Made by a program: the position numbers and the translations under genes. From assembly GCF_030272615.1 (NCBI RefSeq), contig NC_081405.1, positions 610,699,065 to 610,763,064 of the forward strand: 64,000 nt of DNA, read 5' to 3'. Of the stretch, positions 12,475 to 24,107 are shown piece by piece. This stretch comes from Cryptomeria japonica (lineage: Eukaryota > Streptophyta > Pinopsida > Cupressales > Cupressaceae). The notes beneath the pieces are model-generated. The model made no database searches. It was not told the DNA's origin and was given only the letters and a program-made list of their open reading frames with translations. The stretch's first letter is position 1, and each line of letters begins with the position of its first letter.

Positions 12475-14700
12475 GCTCTCAATGAAACAAACAAAGCGGA
12501 ACACAACTAGAGTCCAGCATGGGTTGAAGATTATCAAATCCTTTCAAATATCCAACTCTAGAAGACACGGAAATTTTTGATGAGCTCCTCAAAGAGTGTC
12601 AAGAAAGTGCTTCATTTCAAAAACTTGTGGAAAAACTCATGGAAAACGACAAAGAAAAATACCTACTCATGCTCACAAGCAAAGGAGTTAAACTCCCTGA
12701 AGACTTCGATACTGACATATTTAGAACAAGGTCTCAACATTATGCTTATCAAGAATGACAAAGAGAGGAGGACGCCTATGACCATGAACCAAACATACTT
12801 GAGAAAAACATACCTGAGCAAAAATTACCTAAGCAGAATTTACCCGAGCAAAACATCCCTGAGCAAAGCATACCGCTACACACGTCGTTCCAAACTAGAA
12901 ATAATGTAAGGGAAGAACTCTTCCCTCAGTAAAGTAATGCACCCTTGGTTTCTCTTACACAACAAATACAAATGCTGCAAAAATAGATTCAAAACATGCA
13001 ACAAGGATCAATAGTACGGTATTCCTTGAATGAAATTTGTCCTTATCCTTTTGACAGGAGGTTAAACATGGTACCTTTTCCCCCAAATTCAGACATTCCA
13101 AAATTTGACAAATATGATGGGAAAAGTGATCCCCACGATCATGTCCAGAAATTCTGCACCATGAGCCTAGAATTTGCCCATGATGATAATTATTTAATGA
13201 GATTATTCCCAAGAAGCTTGGGAGGACAAACAATGGAATGGTTATCCAAAATCCCACCTCCTGTCAGATCCTTTGATGAGTTAGTCAACAAATTCATAAC
13301 TCAATATTCCTACAACATTCGACATGCCATCACCATGCTAGATGTTTGCAATACCAAACAAAAGAACAATGAAATATTCATGGTGTTCCTTCAATGATGG
13401 TGATGAATGGTCTCAAGATATCCTCGAGATGTGCCTAAGAAGGAAAAGATGGAAATATTCATCAACAATTTAAATAGCGAGATGAGTTACATACTCAAAC
13501 TCCAATGCATACCATCTTTTGATAAATTGATTGAGAATGGCATCCAAGTAGAGGAGGCATGTGTCAAGAAAGGAACACTGAAATTTTTTAAAGAAGGGAT
13601 GAATTCATCCAACTCTAATTACAATAACCAAAACAACAACTTAGACAAATCCAGATTCTGGACCCGAAACAAAAACACTAGAAATGAAGGAGGAAATGAT
13701 CCTAATGATATGAAGTCCAAGCAACCAATGTTAGCTTTATCAGGTAATGCTCAGGCTACCAAAAATCAAAAAGGTGCTAACCAAGGTACTAACACTTATG
13801 CACCAAATACCAATCATGATCATCTTAACAACACCAACAATACCCAAGACAATAACACCAATCGAGGACCTAATACAAACTCACAGGGTAACACCAACAA
13901 CTTTCCAAAATGCATCTACAAACCATTAGGGAAAGCATTGGAGTCAGCATTCAGAGAACTCCTGGCAAACAAAATTATCTCCTTACCAGCAATCAACAAC
14001 TTTGAACCCAAATCAAACCACCCTGGTGGAATGACTCACACTTTTGTGATTTTCATTGAAACAAAAGCCATCAAAGAAATGATTGCATGAGACTGAAGAA
14101 CATTGTTCAAGACATGATTGATAGAGGCAATTTAATAGTCGACAGTCTCAAGACAAATGGTGACCATGGTGCCTTTAAGAATCCTCTTCCAAACTACAAC
14201 AAGGATGGAGCTTCAACCTCAAATGATACACGTGGAGATTGTATCAATTACATATACAATAACACCATCAATCATATATTAGCTGAGAACAATCAAGTAA
14301 ACGTCATTACAATCAAAGGCAATCATGAATATGAATCCATTAATGTAACCACCAGAGCTCAAAAATATGTCTTGAAGGGACATACGTCAACAACAAACAC
14401 CATACCCAAAATTCAATATGGTCTAGTCAGTCAACTACGCAAAACTCCTGCTCAAATATCTATACTGGAGTTGAAACTTTTGCCAAAACACAAAGACATC
14501 TTGGAACAAGCACTATTGGAAACAAATGTACCTCAAAATTTGGATGTTGACAAATTCCAAGCCATGGTGGCTCACATGACAGGGCCTCATAACCTCACCT
14601 TTTCTGACCATGATAATATCTCATTGAGCCATCCTCACAATACTCCACTCCATATTGAAGTCTTGGTCTACAAGCATTGAGTCAAAAGAGTATTAATAGA
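12475..14700 (+). pseudogene. gag of element 2
   Basis: Structural polyprotein. A basic N-terminus near 12481 is followed, with frameshifts, by FDELLKECQESASFQKL and a run of five-residue repeats (NIPEQ/NLPEQ, 12790-12872). The capsid-like Retrotrans_gag block runs from 12996 to 13397 (FPPNSDIPKFDKYDGKSDPH..., LGGQTMEWLSKIPPPVRSFD). It is interrupted by stops at 13396 and resumes at 13407 (KKEKMEIFINNLNSEM). An Asn/Thr-rich low-complexity stretch (13600-13900) and a segment matching the post-knuckle part of element 1 gag (14087 onward, LKNIVQDMIDRGNL) follow. The Cys/His knuckle seen in element 1 is unrecognisable here (around 14020-14090), so RNA binding would be lost. Several stops mark it as a pseudogene. 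Confidence 0.8.
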
Positions 14701-15650
14701 TGGAGGAGCTAGACTCAATATCTATATCTTGAAACTTATCCGTGCATTAGGCTTCTCTGAGCAATCTATTGATCCACGCAAAAAGATCACTATCAAAGCA
14801 TATGATGATGAAGAAAGATCATCCAAAGGAACAACAATATTGTCGATTCAAGTAGGACTAGTACAAAAGGACACTATGTGCCAAGTCTTAGACATAGACC
14901 TCACATATAATATCTTATTGGGTCGACCTTGGATACATGAAATGCAAGCAGTACCTTCTACTTATCACTAGTGTGTTAAGTTCCCCTACAATAGACAGGA
15001 GATTTCTATATCAGCAGATCATAACCCTTTTCAATATTGTATTGCTATGGGGGCAGCCCAAGATAGTTTGGTTCCATATAATAGAGAAAAAAAAAGTTCC
15101 TCAGTGCCGGGTCTTTAGCAAGAAAAACCTAAATCACTTTCTATGGATTTCAAGCAGAAAATGAAAATCAAAGAGCAAGGCATGGGAGAATACTCTTTGG
15201 AACCCTTGTGTTTAGCCAACTTACTAGCATCACCTAAATCTCATGGATTACCTATAGCATCAACACATCAAGAAATGCAACCCATCACCAAGTTTGATGG
15301 CAAATTTATCCAACTAGGCACACTAGCACATGAATCAAAGGAAAAGGACATCCTTAGTTGGCTATACAAGGATGAGGAAGAAGACAAAGTAGCTACTATG
15401 GAAGTAGCTATACCAACACACCTATATGGAAAAGGCTACTTGATCAATAAACAAATGGGATACAATGGCAAAGGACCTATCGGCAAGCATCAGGAAGGTG
15501 TCACACAACCATTAGATCCTCCTTCACAATTTTGTAAAAACAAATCAGGATTGGGCTATGAACACACTCTACCACCAAGGAAGACACCAAGCAAATACCA
15601 AAAACCTCAGTGGAAGGCAAAGAATAAAGACAAGGAGGATTCATGGTAGG
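14660..15650 (+). pseudogene. Protease and G-patch region of element 2
   Basis: The retropepsin-type aspartic protease cleaves the polyprotein. Near 14690 the frame reads VLIDGGARLNIY, the DGGA form seen in Tat-lineage proteases, followed by AYDDEERSSKGT and the flap/C-terminal ILLGRPWIHEM (14910-14945). After a stop and frameshift the frame 15143-15649 contains LINKQMGYNGKGPIGKHQEG at about 15431-15500, a G-patch-like Gly-rich motif. G-patch domains bind RNA or helicases and are known next to the protease in some retroviruses and Ty3 elements. The one here is degenerate (a Pro interrupts the Gly series). It is broken by stops at 14971 and 15649. Confidence 0.75.
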
Positions 15651-16800
15651 AGGCACTATTTGAATCAACAGAAATAATGCGCAAGGAACGTGAATACCAG
15701 AAAAAAAGGAAACATCAAGAGAAATCCGTCAATCAAAAGACAAAAGCACCTTATGCAGAAGTACATCATGTTCAAGAACCAATTTCAAACAAATAAGAAT
15801 CACTCCCTGATAACATTATTATTCCCCGAGGAGAGACAATATATGAGAAAATGCAAAGAGTAGAATCAGGATCTGATACAGAATCAGAGAAAACTATCAG
15901 ACTCGTATCAATAATCAAAGACCTGTTTTCACCCTACAACATACCAGTCCACAGCACTGTCAGAATTTGGGATAATACCTCTAAGACTTATTCAAATGAA
16001 TATGAATGGGGCAGTTGTTCCAATGTTACTAAAGATATTGCTGCAAATGACATTCATACACCCATTTCTAAAGAAGAACAAGGCACATAACCTAGACAAC
16101 TTGAATTTGGTCCATAGAATATCTATGATGCCAAGGAAAACGAGCAATGACATTACGAGCAAGTCTAAACAGAAGATGATACCATCGAAGACCTCGACAA
16201 AATCATTAACTTATTTAATATCCCGGCCAACCACGATGATACCTCCATCCTGACACTTACAGCAACTGAACTTGACCCACCAAATGACTCTTTACCACTT
16301 ATCTTTCTTGACCTCATAGACTGGGATGAACCTAGAAATCATGACATACCAATTTTCCCAAATGATGATTCCATTATCCATTACTTGTGTACCATCAACC
16401 TAGCAACAGACTCTACCAGTGAACAAAGTAACGACATATGCAATCATGGGAGTGCCAAGTCTCTCAATCGCAAAAATGAACGAAATAAAGGATCTACTAC
16501 TGAAAACTAGTCAATGGCAGCACTAGATCACAAAAAAGTAAAAATAAAGGATGCATCTATAGGTGAAAACCTTTTTAAGGAACCTAAAGATGGGAGACTT
16601 GACACTCTTCCTAAACACTATCAGGAGTGATCACCCATATTGATTGAGCCTACTCAATCAATCAACATTGGTACAACAAAAGCAGCCAAAAACATACACC
16701 TAGCAGAATCTTTGATAGAGAAAGAAAGATTAGAGTTTGTCCAATTTTTCATAGCAAAGTAGATCAATTTTGCTTGGTCATATGCAGATATGCCCAGGAT
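15650..16800 (+). pseudogene. Protease-RT linker of element 2
   Basis: Plus-strand frames remain partly open (15851-16090, then 15996-16253 in another frame) with acidic, Ser/Asn-rich composition and no recognised domain. Linkers of several hundred codons between protease and RT are normal in Tat-type pols. From about 16640 the translation resembles the RT approach region (ETLIEKERLEFVQFF-like). Stops and frame changes are frequent. Confidence 0.5.
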
Positions 16801-18090
16801 TGATCCCAGTTAATCATGCATCACTTGTCCATTGCTCCATGAGCCAAGCTAGTTAAGCAAAAACTAAGAAAAATGAATCCACATGTAGCACTCATGGTCA
16901 AAGTTGAGCTAAACAAACTATTAGACGTTGGATTTATTCGACCTATCAACTATGTTGAATGGATCTCCAACATTGTACCAGTTTCAAAACCAGATGGCAG
17001 CATCAAGATATGCGCCGATTTTAGAGATGTCAACAAAGCCTGTCCAAAGGACGACTTTCCTTTACCTAGTATCGACATAATTGTAGACCTCACAGTAGGC
17101 CATGCAATGCTATCACTAATGGATAGTTTTTTGGGATATAATCAAATCAAGATAGCCCTAGAGGATCAAGATAAAACAATATTTACCTGTCCTTGGGGAA
17201 CATACTATTGGAATGTCATGCCATTTGGCTTAAAGAATGTTGGGGCAACTTATTAACATGCAATGGCAACAATCTTTCATGACATGATGAAAACCTTCAT
17301 GGAGGACTATGTGGATGATTTACTAGCTAAATCATTTACCCTAGTAGAACATCTAAACATGTTAGAAAAGGATTTTGATAGATTGGAAAAATTTCAAGTC
17401 AGGCTCAACCCTAAGAAGTGTGTCTTTGGGGTTACATCGAGCAAGTTATTAGGCTACATAGTCTCAAAAAAGGGCATTGAAATCAATCCAGCAAAGGTCC
17501 AAGCCATCATGGAGATGCCACCACCTAAGAACATCAGTCAACTCAAATCCTTGCAAGGACGACTCCAGTCAATCAGGCGTTTCATCGCTCAACTAGTAGA
17601 TAAAAGCCTACCATTCAATTATTTGCTACATAAGAATGTACCATTCAGATTTGAAGCCAAATGCGTAGAATCATTTTACCAAATCAAGCAATATCTAATG
17701 AACCCACCAGTTATAGTACCACCAATAGAAGGGAAGCCACTTATTCTATAGATATCAACAACAGACATATCATTGGGGGCACTGTTAGCACAGGAAAATC
17801 AAGAAGGAAAGGAACGAGCCATCTATTACATCAGTAGAACTTTGAATGGACACGAGCTCAATTATACATTCATTGAGAAGGCTTACCTAATAGTGGTATT
17901 TGCTTCTCAGAATTTTTGACACTACATGCTACCGCATACAATCAAGCTCATAGCAAAAATTGATCCTCTAAAATATTTACTCAGCAAAGCAGCTCTCACA
18001 GGAAGATTGGCTAAATGGGTGATGATTCTCAACAAATTTGATATCCACTACATAGAGCGATGAGCTATCAAAGGACAAGTGATCGCAGAT
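16800..18090 (+). pseudogene. Reverse transcriptase and first RNase H of element 2
   Basis: RT copies element RNA into DNA, and RNase H removes the RNA strand. The finger region shows LLDVGFIRPI and IVPVSKPDGSIKICADFRDV (16920-17030). Then come CPWGTYYWNVMPFGLKN (17190-17240) and the catalytic box YVDD at about 17308. The connection domain LNPKKCVFGVTSSKLLGYIV and the thumb follow to 17751. The native RNase H block (TTDISLGALLAQ, YYISRTLNGHELNYT) continues across the stop at 17752 to about 18090. Stops at 17257, 17752, about 17919 and about 18061 inactivate it. Active-site YVDD itself is intact. The order and motifs are unambiguous for Ty3 pol. Confidence 0.9.
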
Positions 18091-18732
18091 CAGTTGGCAA
18101 ATGCACCATTACCAGACAAACAACCAATGGAGATTGAATTTCCAGATAGGGATGTTCTTATTATAAACACCAAGCAATTGACCCTCTACTTTGATGGTTC
18201 CTATACTCAACATGGCTCAGGTGCTGGCATTTTGTTCATCACTCCTAGCGGGCACACCATACCAAGATCATATAGGCTCATGTTTCCATGCACAAATAAC
18301 ATTGCTGAATATGAGGCACTTGTTATAGGGATCAAAATGGCCATGGAATGGAGAATCATAGAATTGAAAGTCTACAGAGATTCACAACTAGTCATCAATC
18401 AGATCAACAATGACTATCAGACGAAAGACGACAAGTTGCTACCATACAAACGAATGGTGGATGATTTCAAACAATATTTTGTACACATCACCTTTGAGCA
18501 AATACCAAGGTTAGACAATGGATCAGCCAATGCAATGGCTACTATCGCTTCACTACTACAAATTCCAGAGCAACAGAGTCGTTATGAGTTTCTGGTAGAG
18601 CAACTGTTCTCCCTAGCCTATGACCATTATGAATCCCATGTTATCTATGCCTTGACCGGTTTTGACTATTTGTTATACGGACCGATATATGACTATCTTA
18701 AAAACAATATCCTACCCATTGACCTATCTTGA
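18079..18732 (+). CDS. Second (Tat-type) RNase H domain of element 2
   Basis: An open segment of 217 codons. LTLYFDGSYTQHGSGAGILF gives the first acidic residue, NIAEYEALVIGIKMAMEW the second, and LKVYRDSQLVINQINNDYQT the third, with a late Asp in PRLDNGSANAMA. This D-E-D-D arrangement is a complete plant-like RNase H I fold, distinct from the RNase H already fused to RT upstream. A second RNase H acquired after the ancestral one is a recognised hallmark of the Tat lineage. In life it would be part of the pol polyprotein, not a separate gene. No stop occurs within the domain, unlike its neighbours. Confidence 0.85.
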   Translation: MIADQLANAPLPDKQPMEIEFPDRDVLIINTKQLTLYFDGSYTQHGSGAGILFITPSGHTIPRSYRLMFPCTNNIAEYEALVIGIKMAMEWRIIELKVYRDSQLVINQINNDYQTKDDKLLPYKRMVDDFKQYFVHITFEQIPRLDNGSANAMATIASLLQIPEQQSRYEFLVEQLFSLAYDHYESHVIYALTGFDYLLYGPIYDYLKNNILPIDLS

Positions 18733-18734
18733 AA

Positions 18735-19927
18735 CCAAAAATGCAACTTTATCTGGGAAGCCGCCTGTTATACTCTCACTGCTAACACTCTGTACCGTCG
18801 AGGTCTAGATGGTACTCTTCTTCGTTGCCTTGATCGTAATGAATCTGACTCTTCTTTATAAGAGCTTCATGAAGGTATCTGTGGCACACATTCAAGTGGT
18901 CCTACTCTTACTAAAAACTTCTACAAATGGGATATTACTGGCCGACAATGAAAAAATATTCTTATCATTTTGCAAAGAAATGTCCTAAATGCCAAATCCA
19001 TGGCCATCTTATACATGCACCAGCACAGGAATTGCAACCATTCACAATATCCTAGCCCTTTTGCCAGTGGGGATTGGACTTAGTTGGCAAAATCCATCCT
19101 TCATCTTCAAACGAACACAAGTTCATTATCACTGCAATAGAATATTTTACCAAATGGATTTAAGTGGTCCCCATGACCACAGTGACTGGGAAACAAATTG
19201 CCTCTTTTATTCTTAATTATCTAATCTATAGATATGGCATTCCAAGTTCCATCATCATAGATAATGGATGACCTTTCAAGAACCAAGATGTGCGAGAACT
19301 ATGTGAAAAATTCAAAATCCAACATCATTTCTCTACACCTTACTACCCATAGGGGAATGGTTAGGCGGAGGCATCCAACAAAACAATATTAAAAATCCTC
19401 AAGAAAACAGTGAATGATGCAAGCAAAGATTGGCATGTGCAACTCAATCCAGCACTTTGGGCAAACAGAACTAGCATTCACACACCTACGAGAGCTACAC
19501 CATATTCATTGGTGTATGGATCAGAGGCAATTTTACCCCTAGAGGTAGAGATTCCATCTCTCAGAGTATCTTTGAAAGGCCTCATTCCATATGAAGAGTA
19601 TTGAGGAAACCAACTACAAGAGATAGAACTTCTAGATGAAAAATGCCAACTTTCCTATACTCACCTCAAAGCATATCAACAATGCATGTGCCGAAGCTAC
19701 AATCACAAGGTCATCCCTAGAATTTTTTAAATTGGTGACCTAGTCCTCAAAGAGAATCCCAGAAATCAATAGGATCGGGAAAAGAAAGGGAAATTTGAAC
19801 CTAACTGGCTAGGTCCCTATGTTATCATATCAGCCTATGGATCAAGTTCTTATCAGCTAACAACTTCAAAAGGAGATGTACTCGATGAACCAACTAAAAG
19901 CATCCATTTGAAGAAATATTACACTTA
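18735..19927 (+). pseudogene. Integrase of element 2
   Basis: Inserts the cDNA into host DNA. With frameshifts, the zinc-binding region reads ELHEGICGTHSSG then CPKC (18855-18990). The catalytic core shows WGLDLVGKIHP near 19070 (first Asp), IIIDNG near 19255 (second Asp) and GNGxAEASNKTILKILKKTV near 19355 (Glu). The C-terminal part includes TPTRATPYSLVYGSEAILPLEVEIPSLRV (first 20 or so residues at 19485) and the GDLVLKENPRN / WLGPYVI chromatin-proximal block (19735-19830). It ends at about 19927. Many stops are present (for example 18932-18950, 19270, 19365, 19603). The DDE residues are still visible. Confidence 0.85.
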
Positions 19928-21400
19928 AGACGTCTAATGCACGGAAAAGTCAAAACATCAAAAAATTAAAAAAAATTATATATATATATCAAAAATCAAG
20001 AAAAAGCAAATAAAAAGGTACAATAAAAGCAACTGGTGAAAACCTAGCAACAGGCGCTATTGTGAGAGGACAACTCCTCTATCTATCTTTACTTACAAGC
20101 CTTTTAAATCCACAATCAAGCACTATCGGCCATCGCCCAACACTTTATCAAAATACCATTCTTCAGGATATAATTGGCGTAGTCACTGTCCTTGTTAATC
20201 CAAATACCATTTTGTCATCTACCATGGCTTGGTAATCACTGTACATATCTGCATCAGGAGGTAAAATTATGTAGGGGCAACATTGATCAAAACTCCGTCC
20301 TAAATCAAAACTTGTAGCAAACTCAGAGCATCCTATCCAACAACAAAAAAACAATCACGAGAACAAACATTGATCACTTAAAAGGATTCACAACACATGA
20401 TGGATGATTTTCTGAAGTATCAAATGTTTGCATCTGGCATGAAGTTTTGACTATTTTTGCACTTAAACATTTTTTGAACTATTGGATCCTCTACATTTTC
20501 TCAATGATGCATCGAGCTAGAGAAAATCATGGGGACTCCAATATTTTTTTTAGTTTTTGTCTATGAGGTGATCACTTGTACTGTGCAAATACTTGTCTCG
20601 AGACGTGATTCAAAGCATATCACTGAAGACATGATTCCACTTTGCGCATACAAATGGTTTAATCTTGTCTATTTATATGCAAGCCATACTCAGGTTGTCT
20701 TGGTTCAATTATACCTTAACGCTTATGCTATCTTGCAAAATAAAAAATCATGTAAATTTTTCTCAGGTCATTATGGTTCAATTATACCATTATGCTTGTA
20801 TAAATTTTCAACATATCCCAACAAATCAATGCTTAATGATGATAACTGCAAAAGAAAGCAAAAGCATGTGACTATACAGGAATGACAAATGGAAGAATGA
20901 GGATGCTCAATTAGTTGCATATCATTTTACAATTAGTTGCAAACAACATATCATTATCATACATCTCACAACATATCATTATCAAACATCTCATTTTCAA
21001 GATACATCTCACAGCATATCATTATAATATATCTCTTTTTCAAGATACATCTCACAGCATATCATTATCATACATCTCATTTTCAAGATACATCTCACAA
21101 CATATAATTATTATACATCTCATTTTTCAAGATACATCTCATAGGATATCATTATCATACATCTCATTTTCAAGATACATATCACAGCATATCATTATCA
21201 TACATCTCATTTTCAAGATACATCTCACAACATCATGCATTATCACATCATATTCATCACATACATCTAAGCATTGCATCATCATCATAGAAACATCAAA
21301 ATCATATAGAAAGCATCATCCATAACACATCACATGAGGTTAAAAGAAAATGGTGTCATATATATATCTCAAAAATGATCAAAGTACAAAATATGTCATG
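19928..21400 (+). other. Non-coding part of the element 2 tail
   Basis: AT-rich sequence after the integrase with a GGCGCTATTGTGAGAGG stretch near 20050. I see no gene. The only structured part is the tandem repeat at 20946-21235. Confidence 0.5.
20946..21235 (+). repeat. 43-bp tandem repeat
   Basis: About six to seven imperfect copies of a 43-bp unit that starts ACATCTCACAGCATATCATT and ends TTTTCAAGAT. Single-base changes and one-base T insertions separate the copies. The open plus-strand frame across it is a by-product of the repeat, rich in His, Ile and Ser. Confidence 0.85.
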
Positions 21401-21479
21401 TCTATCCCATAATACAACAAAATGATCAAAACTCAAAGGAGACAACGTCTCTTAGGTATGACGATCTCCTCAGGGTAAC

Positions 21480-23523
21480 GGTCTCACAGTAGATGTCCCA
21501 GCACCTGGATCTCCAGGTGGATCCTGTCGAGGTGGCCAATCACACCCCTACTCTCTGTCCTCGACCCTGTCTGCCTCGATCGACTGGATCTCATCACTGT
21601 AAAAGTAGGAACTTTGTGCTCTCGGGGTACCACATCCTCATAGTGCCTCCGATAATACTCAGCCTCCTTGATTGTATAAGACAAATCCCTTAGGGTGTCT
21701 CTCATCGAGCCACCCGTGACCGCTCTGTCAAAAGTCTCTACTCGAGCCTCGGCTCAACCCAACCACTCCAAAACTATATCCCGCTTAGTGGTCAGCTGTG
21801 TATTCTACCGCTAACGTGCCAATAGCTATGTCTGCAAGTGCTGCACTGAAAGCTATAAGGACCTAATCTGAGTGTCCTCCTGGTGAGTTGGAATTTGAAT
21901 CTAGAGGGGTACCTATGTAGTGGGACCCCCCATCCCTCTCCTTGTCCTCAGTGCTAGTGGGGGTAAAACATCTGACCTCCTCCTCTAGGCTAGTCATTTG
22001 AAATCATCTATCTCTCCCACCACTACTATCACCTCTCCAACCCTTTTCTCACCACCAGCTCCAATAGCCAAACCTCCCCTCCCTCTATCCTCTATAGCTC
22101 ACCGCACTACTCTCTCCACTCGTATCCCTCTGTCACCACCAGCTCCACCTCTATCCCCTCTCCTCCCCCTATCAACTCTCCCCCTATCCCCATGCCGACC
22201 TCAGCCACCTCCTCTACCATCTCCACTGTTATCACCTCCACCATCCCCACCTCCCTCATCCAGCTCCTCTCCCTCCTCTTCCCATCTCCCTAGCCTCTCG
22301 ACCTACTCATCCTCATCATCATCAAAAGAGAGAATCATCTCCATTGGATCTGATATCCTAGCCACAACATGAGCCGCAAAGATTATTGCGAACTCATTGA
22401 TCATCCCCACATCCACTATCTCATAGGCATAGTCCCATATCTGGCCAGCTAGATGAAAGAACTCCTCAACCGCCACCGCACTGTCAATAGTGGGTCCCCA
22501 CTCTGGTATATCCTACCTCCGTCGAGCATACAAGAAGGCTCCTTGTGGTATCCCTTGCTATCGTCCATACTGCCACAACGCTTGGCTCTGTAGGAATCTC
22601 TCAATAACAAATGGTGTACATATAGACATAGGGCATCTCTATCCCATCCTCCACTCACACCTCGCAATCTGTATACAATCTCCATATGACTATATCAATA
22701 TCATCTAGCACTCACCTCTAATGCTCTAGTTTTCCCATCTTACGTTAGACAACTATCCCTTTGTATCCATAGGCATACACATGACCAATTGACCTATCTT
22801 TGTCTACAAGTGGCCTAGCTACGAGAATATGCTCCCATGCCCATACTTGTAGCAGCGTGACCCTAGCTGAGAGAGTGTTGTATCCCAAGTAAACCACTTG
22901 ATGCAGATCCTTGTATAAGTGGGCCAACATAGCAGACCCCCATGCAAATCGGTGACCCTATGTCACCATGTTCTCCAAGACCAACCCCCATCCCACTACC
23001 AGTCCCTTCGACCTACAGTCGGGACATAAGAAACCACCTATGAATCCTACCAGCACTGATGGTAGAGGGGCATAATCCAAATCAATGAACTCTTTCCAGG
23101 GGATCTTATATCCACAAACCATATCATCCTATAATATCTGGCGAAGAGCCTCTGTACCATCCTCCTCGGTCTGCTCATATGCTAAAGGTGCACCTACCAT
23201 AGGAATCTGTAGAATCTGGTAGCAATCCTCAAGTCTCACTGTCATCTCACCTGTTGCCAAATGGAAGGTGTTGGTATCACTATGCCACCTCTCGGCCAAA
23301 GCTGTCAATAAACCCCAGTTAATGATATACCTTGGCATCTCCAACAAAGAGGATAGTCCACACCTCTCAATGATATCCCTGTCTACCTGTGTCAATCATG
23401 GTATCAATGACCATGGTCTCAAAAATCACTCTCGCAACTGCACAACCCCAAGTCGCTCCTGTCACAAGCAAAACATGTCCAATATCTGTTTCCTCATCAA
23501 AAAAATTCATCTCAAAATCAAAT
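21480..23523 (-). pseudogene. Antisense plant mobile domain (PMD) gene carried by element 2
   Basis: Read on the minus strand from about 23520. RLGVVQLREWF-like sequence leads to an open 89-codon block (23395-23129) with RCGLSSLLEMP, GLLTALAERWHSDTNTFHLA, and GEMTVRLEDCYQILQIPMVG, the core signature of the plant mobile domain (PF10536). Next comes HLYKDLHQVVYLGYNTLSA...LLQVWAWEHI...ARP (22930-22745), the second conserved PMD block. A frameshifted third block (about 22620-22490) has FLQSQALWQYGRQQGIPQ. An Asp/Glu then Gly/Arg/Glu-rich linker (22330-22010) and a probable coiled coil (LTTKRDIVLEWLGxAEARVE; RDTLRDLSYTIKEAEYYRRH) end near 21484. Length is about 680 codons. PMD proteins (MAIN/MAIL1 type) and transposon-borne relatives are known in plants; the role in an LTR element is unproven. 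Several stops and shifts. Confidence 0.85.
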
Positions 23524-23593
23524 TCATATCGACTTGAAACATTGAAAATCTAATCAAGTTCCACATCATATCGAATCCATACCCATATCACAT

Positions 23594-23770
23594 CATATCA
23601 ACTTGTAACACAACTCAATTGTCACATTCATATCAACTTGTAAAACAACTCAAGTTCCAAATTCATATCAACTTGTAACACAACTCAAGTTCCACAATCA
23701 TATCAACTTGTAAAGCAACTCAAGTTCCACAACCATATCAACTTGAAAAACAACTCAAGTCCCGCATTTA
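23594..23770 (-). repeat. 35-bp tandem repeat upstream of the PMD gene
   Basis: About five copies of a 35-bp unit that begins CATATCAACTTGTAACACAA on the plus strand and contains ACTCAAGTTCCA, with base changes between copies. Looser copies of ATATCAACTTG flank it up to 23900. It lies in the presumed 5' leader of the antisense PMD gene. Confidence 0.8.
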
Positions 23771-24107
23771 TATCAACTTGAAACAATGCATATCAAATCA
23801 AGTTCATATCACATCACAAATCCATATCAAATCCACATCATATCATATCAATATATCAACATCAACTTGAAACATTCCAAATCAAATCAAGTTATCTCCA
23901 AAATTCATATCAAAAACACCATATTGGAACTCATATTGGACAAATTATCAAAACAACAACAACAGACACACAACCTACCTATCACACCTATCCCGATAAA
24001 ACTATCAAACTCCTACATATCTTTCTTCATCTCATAGTCCTCACCAAAATCCTACTTTCCCCAATTCTCTGCCCACCCGCTGAAAAATTTTATCCACCCA
24101 CTACACT

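Noticed and set aside
20915-21325. 136-codon His/Ile/Ser ORF
   Set aside because: It is a translation of the 43-bp tandem repeat and shows no protein signal.
21998-22372. Pro/Ser-rich plus-strand ORF
   Set aside because: It is the complement of the Glu/Gly/Arg-rich linker of the antisense PMD gene; the open frame comes from CT-rich composition.
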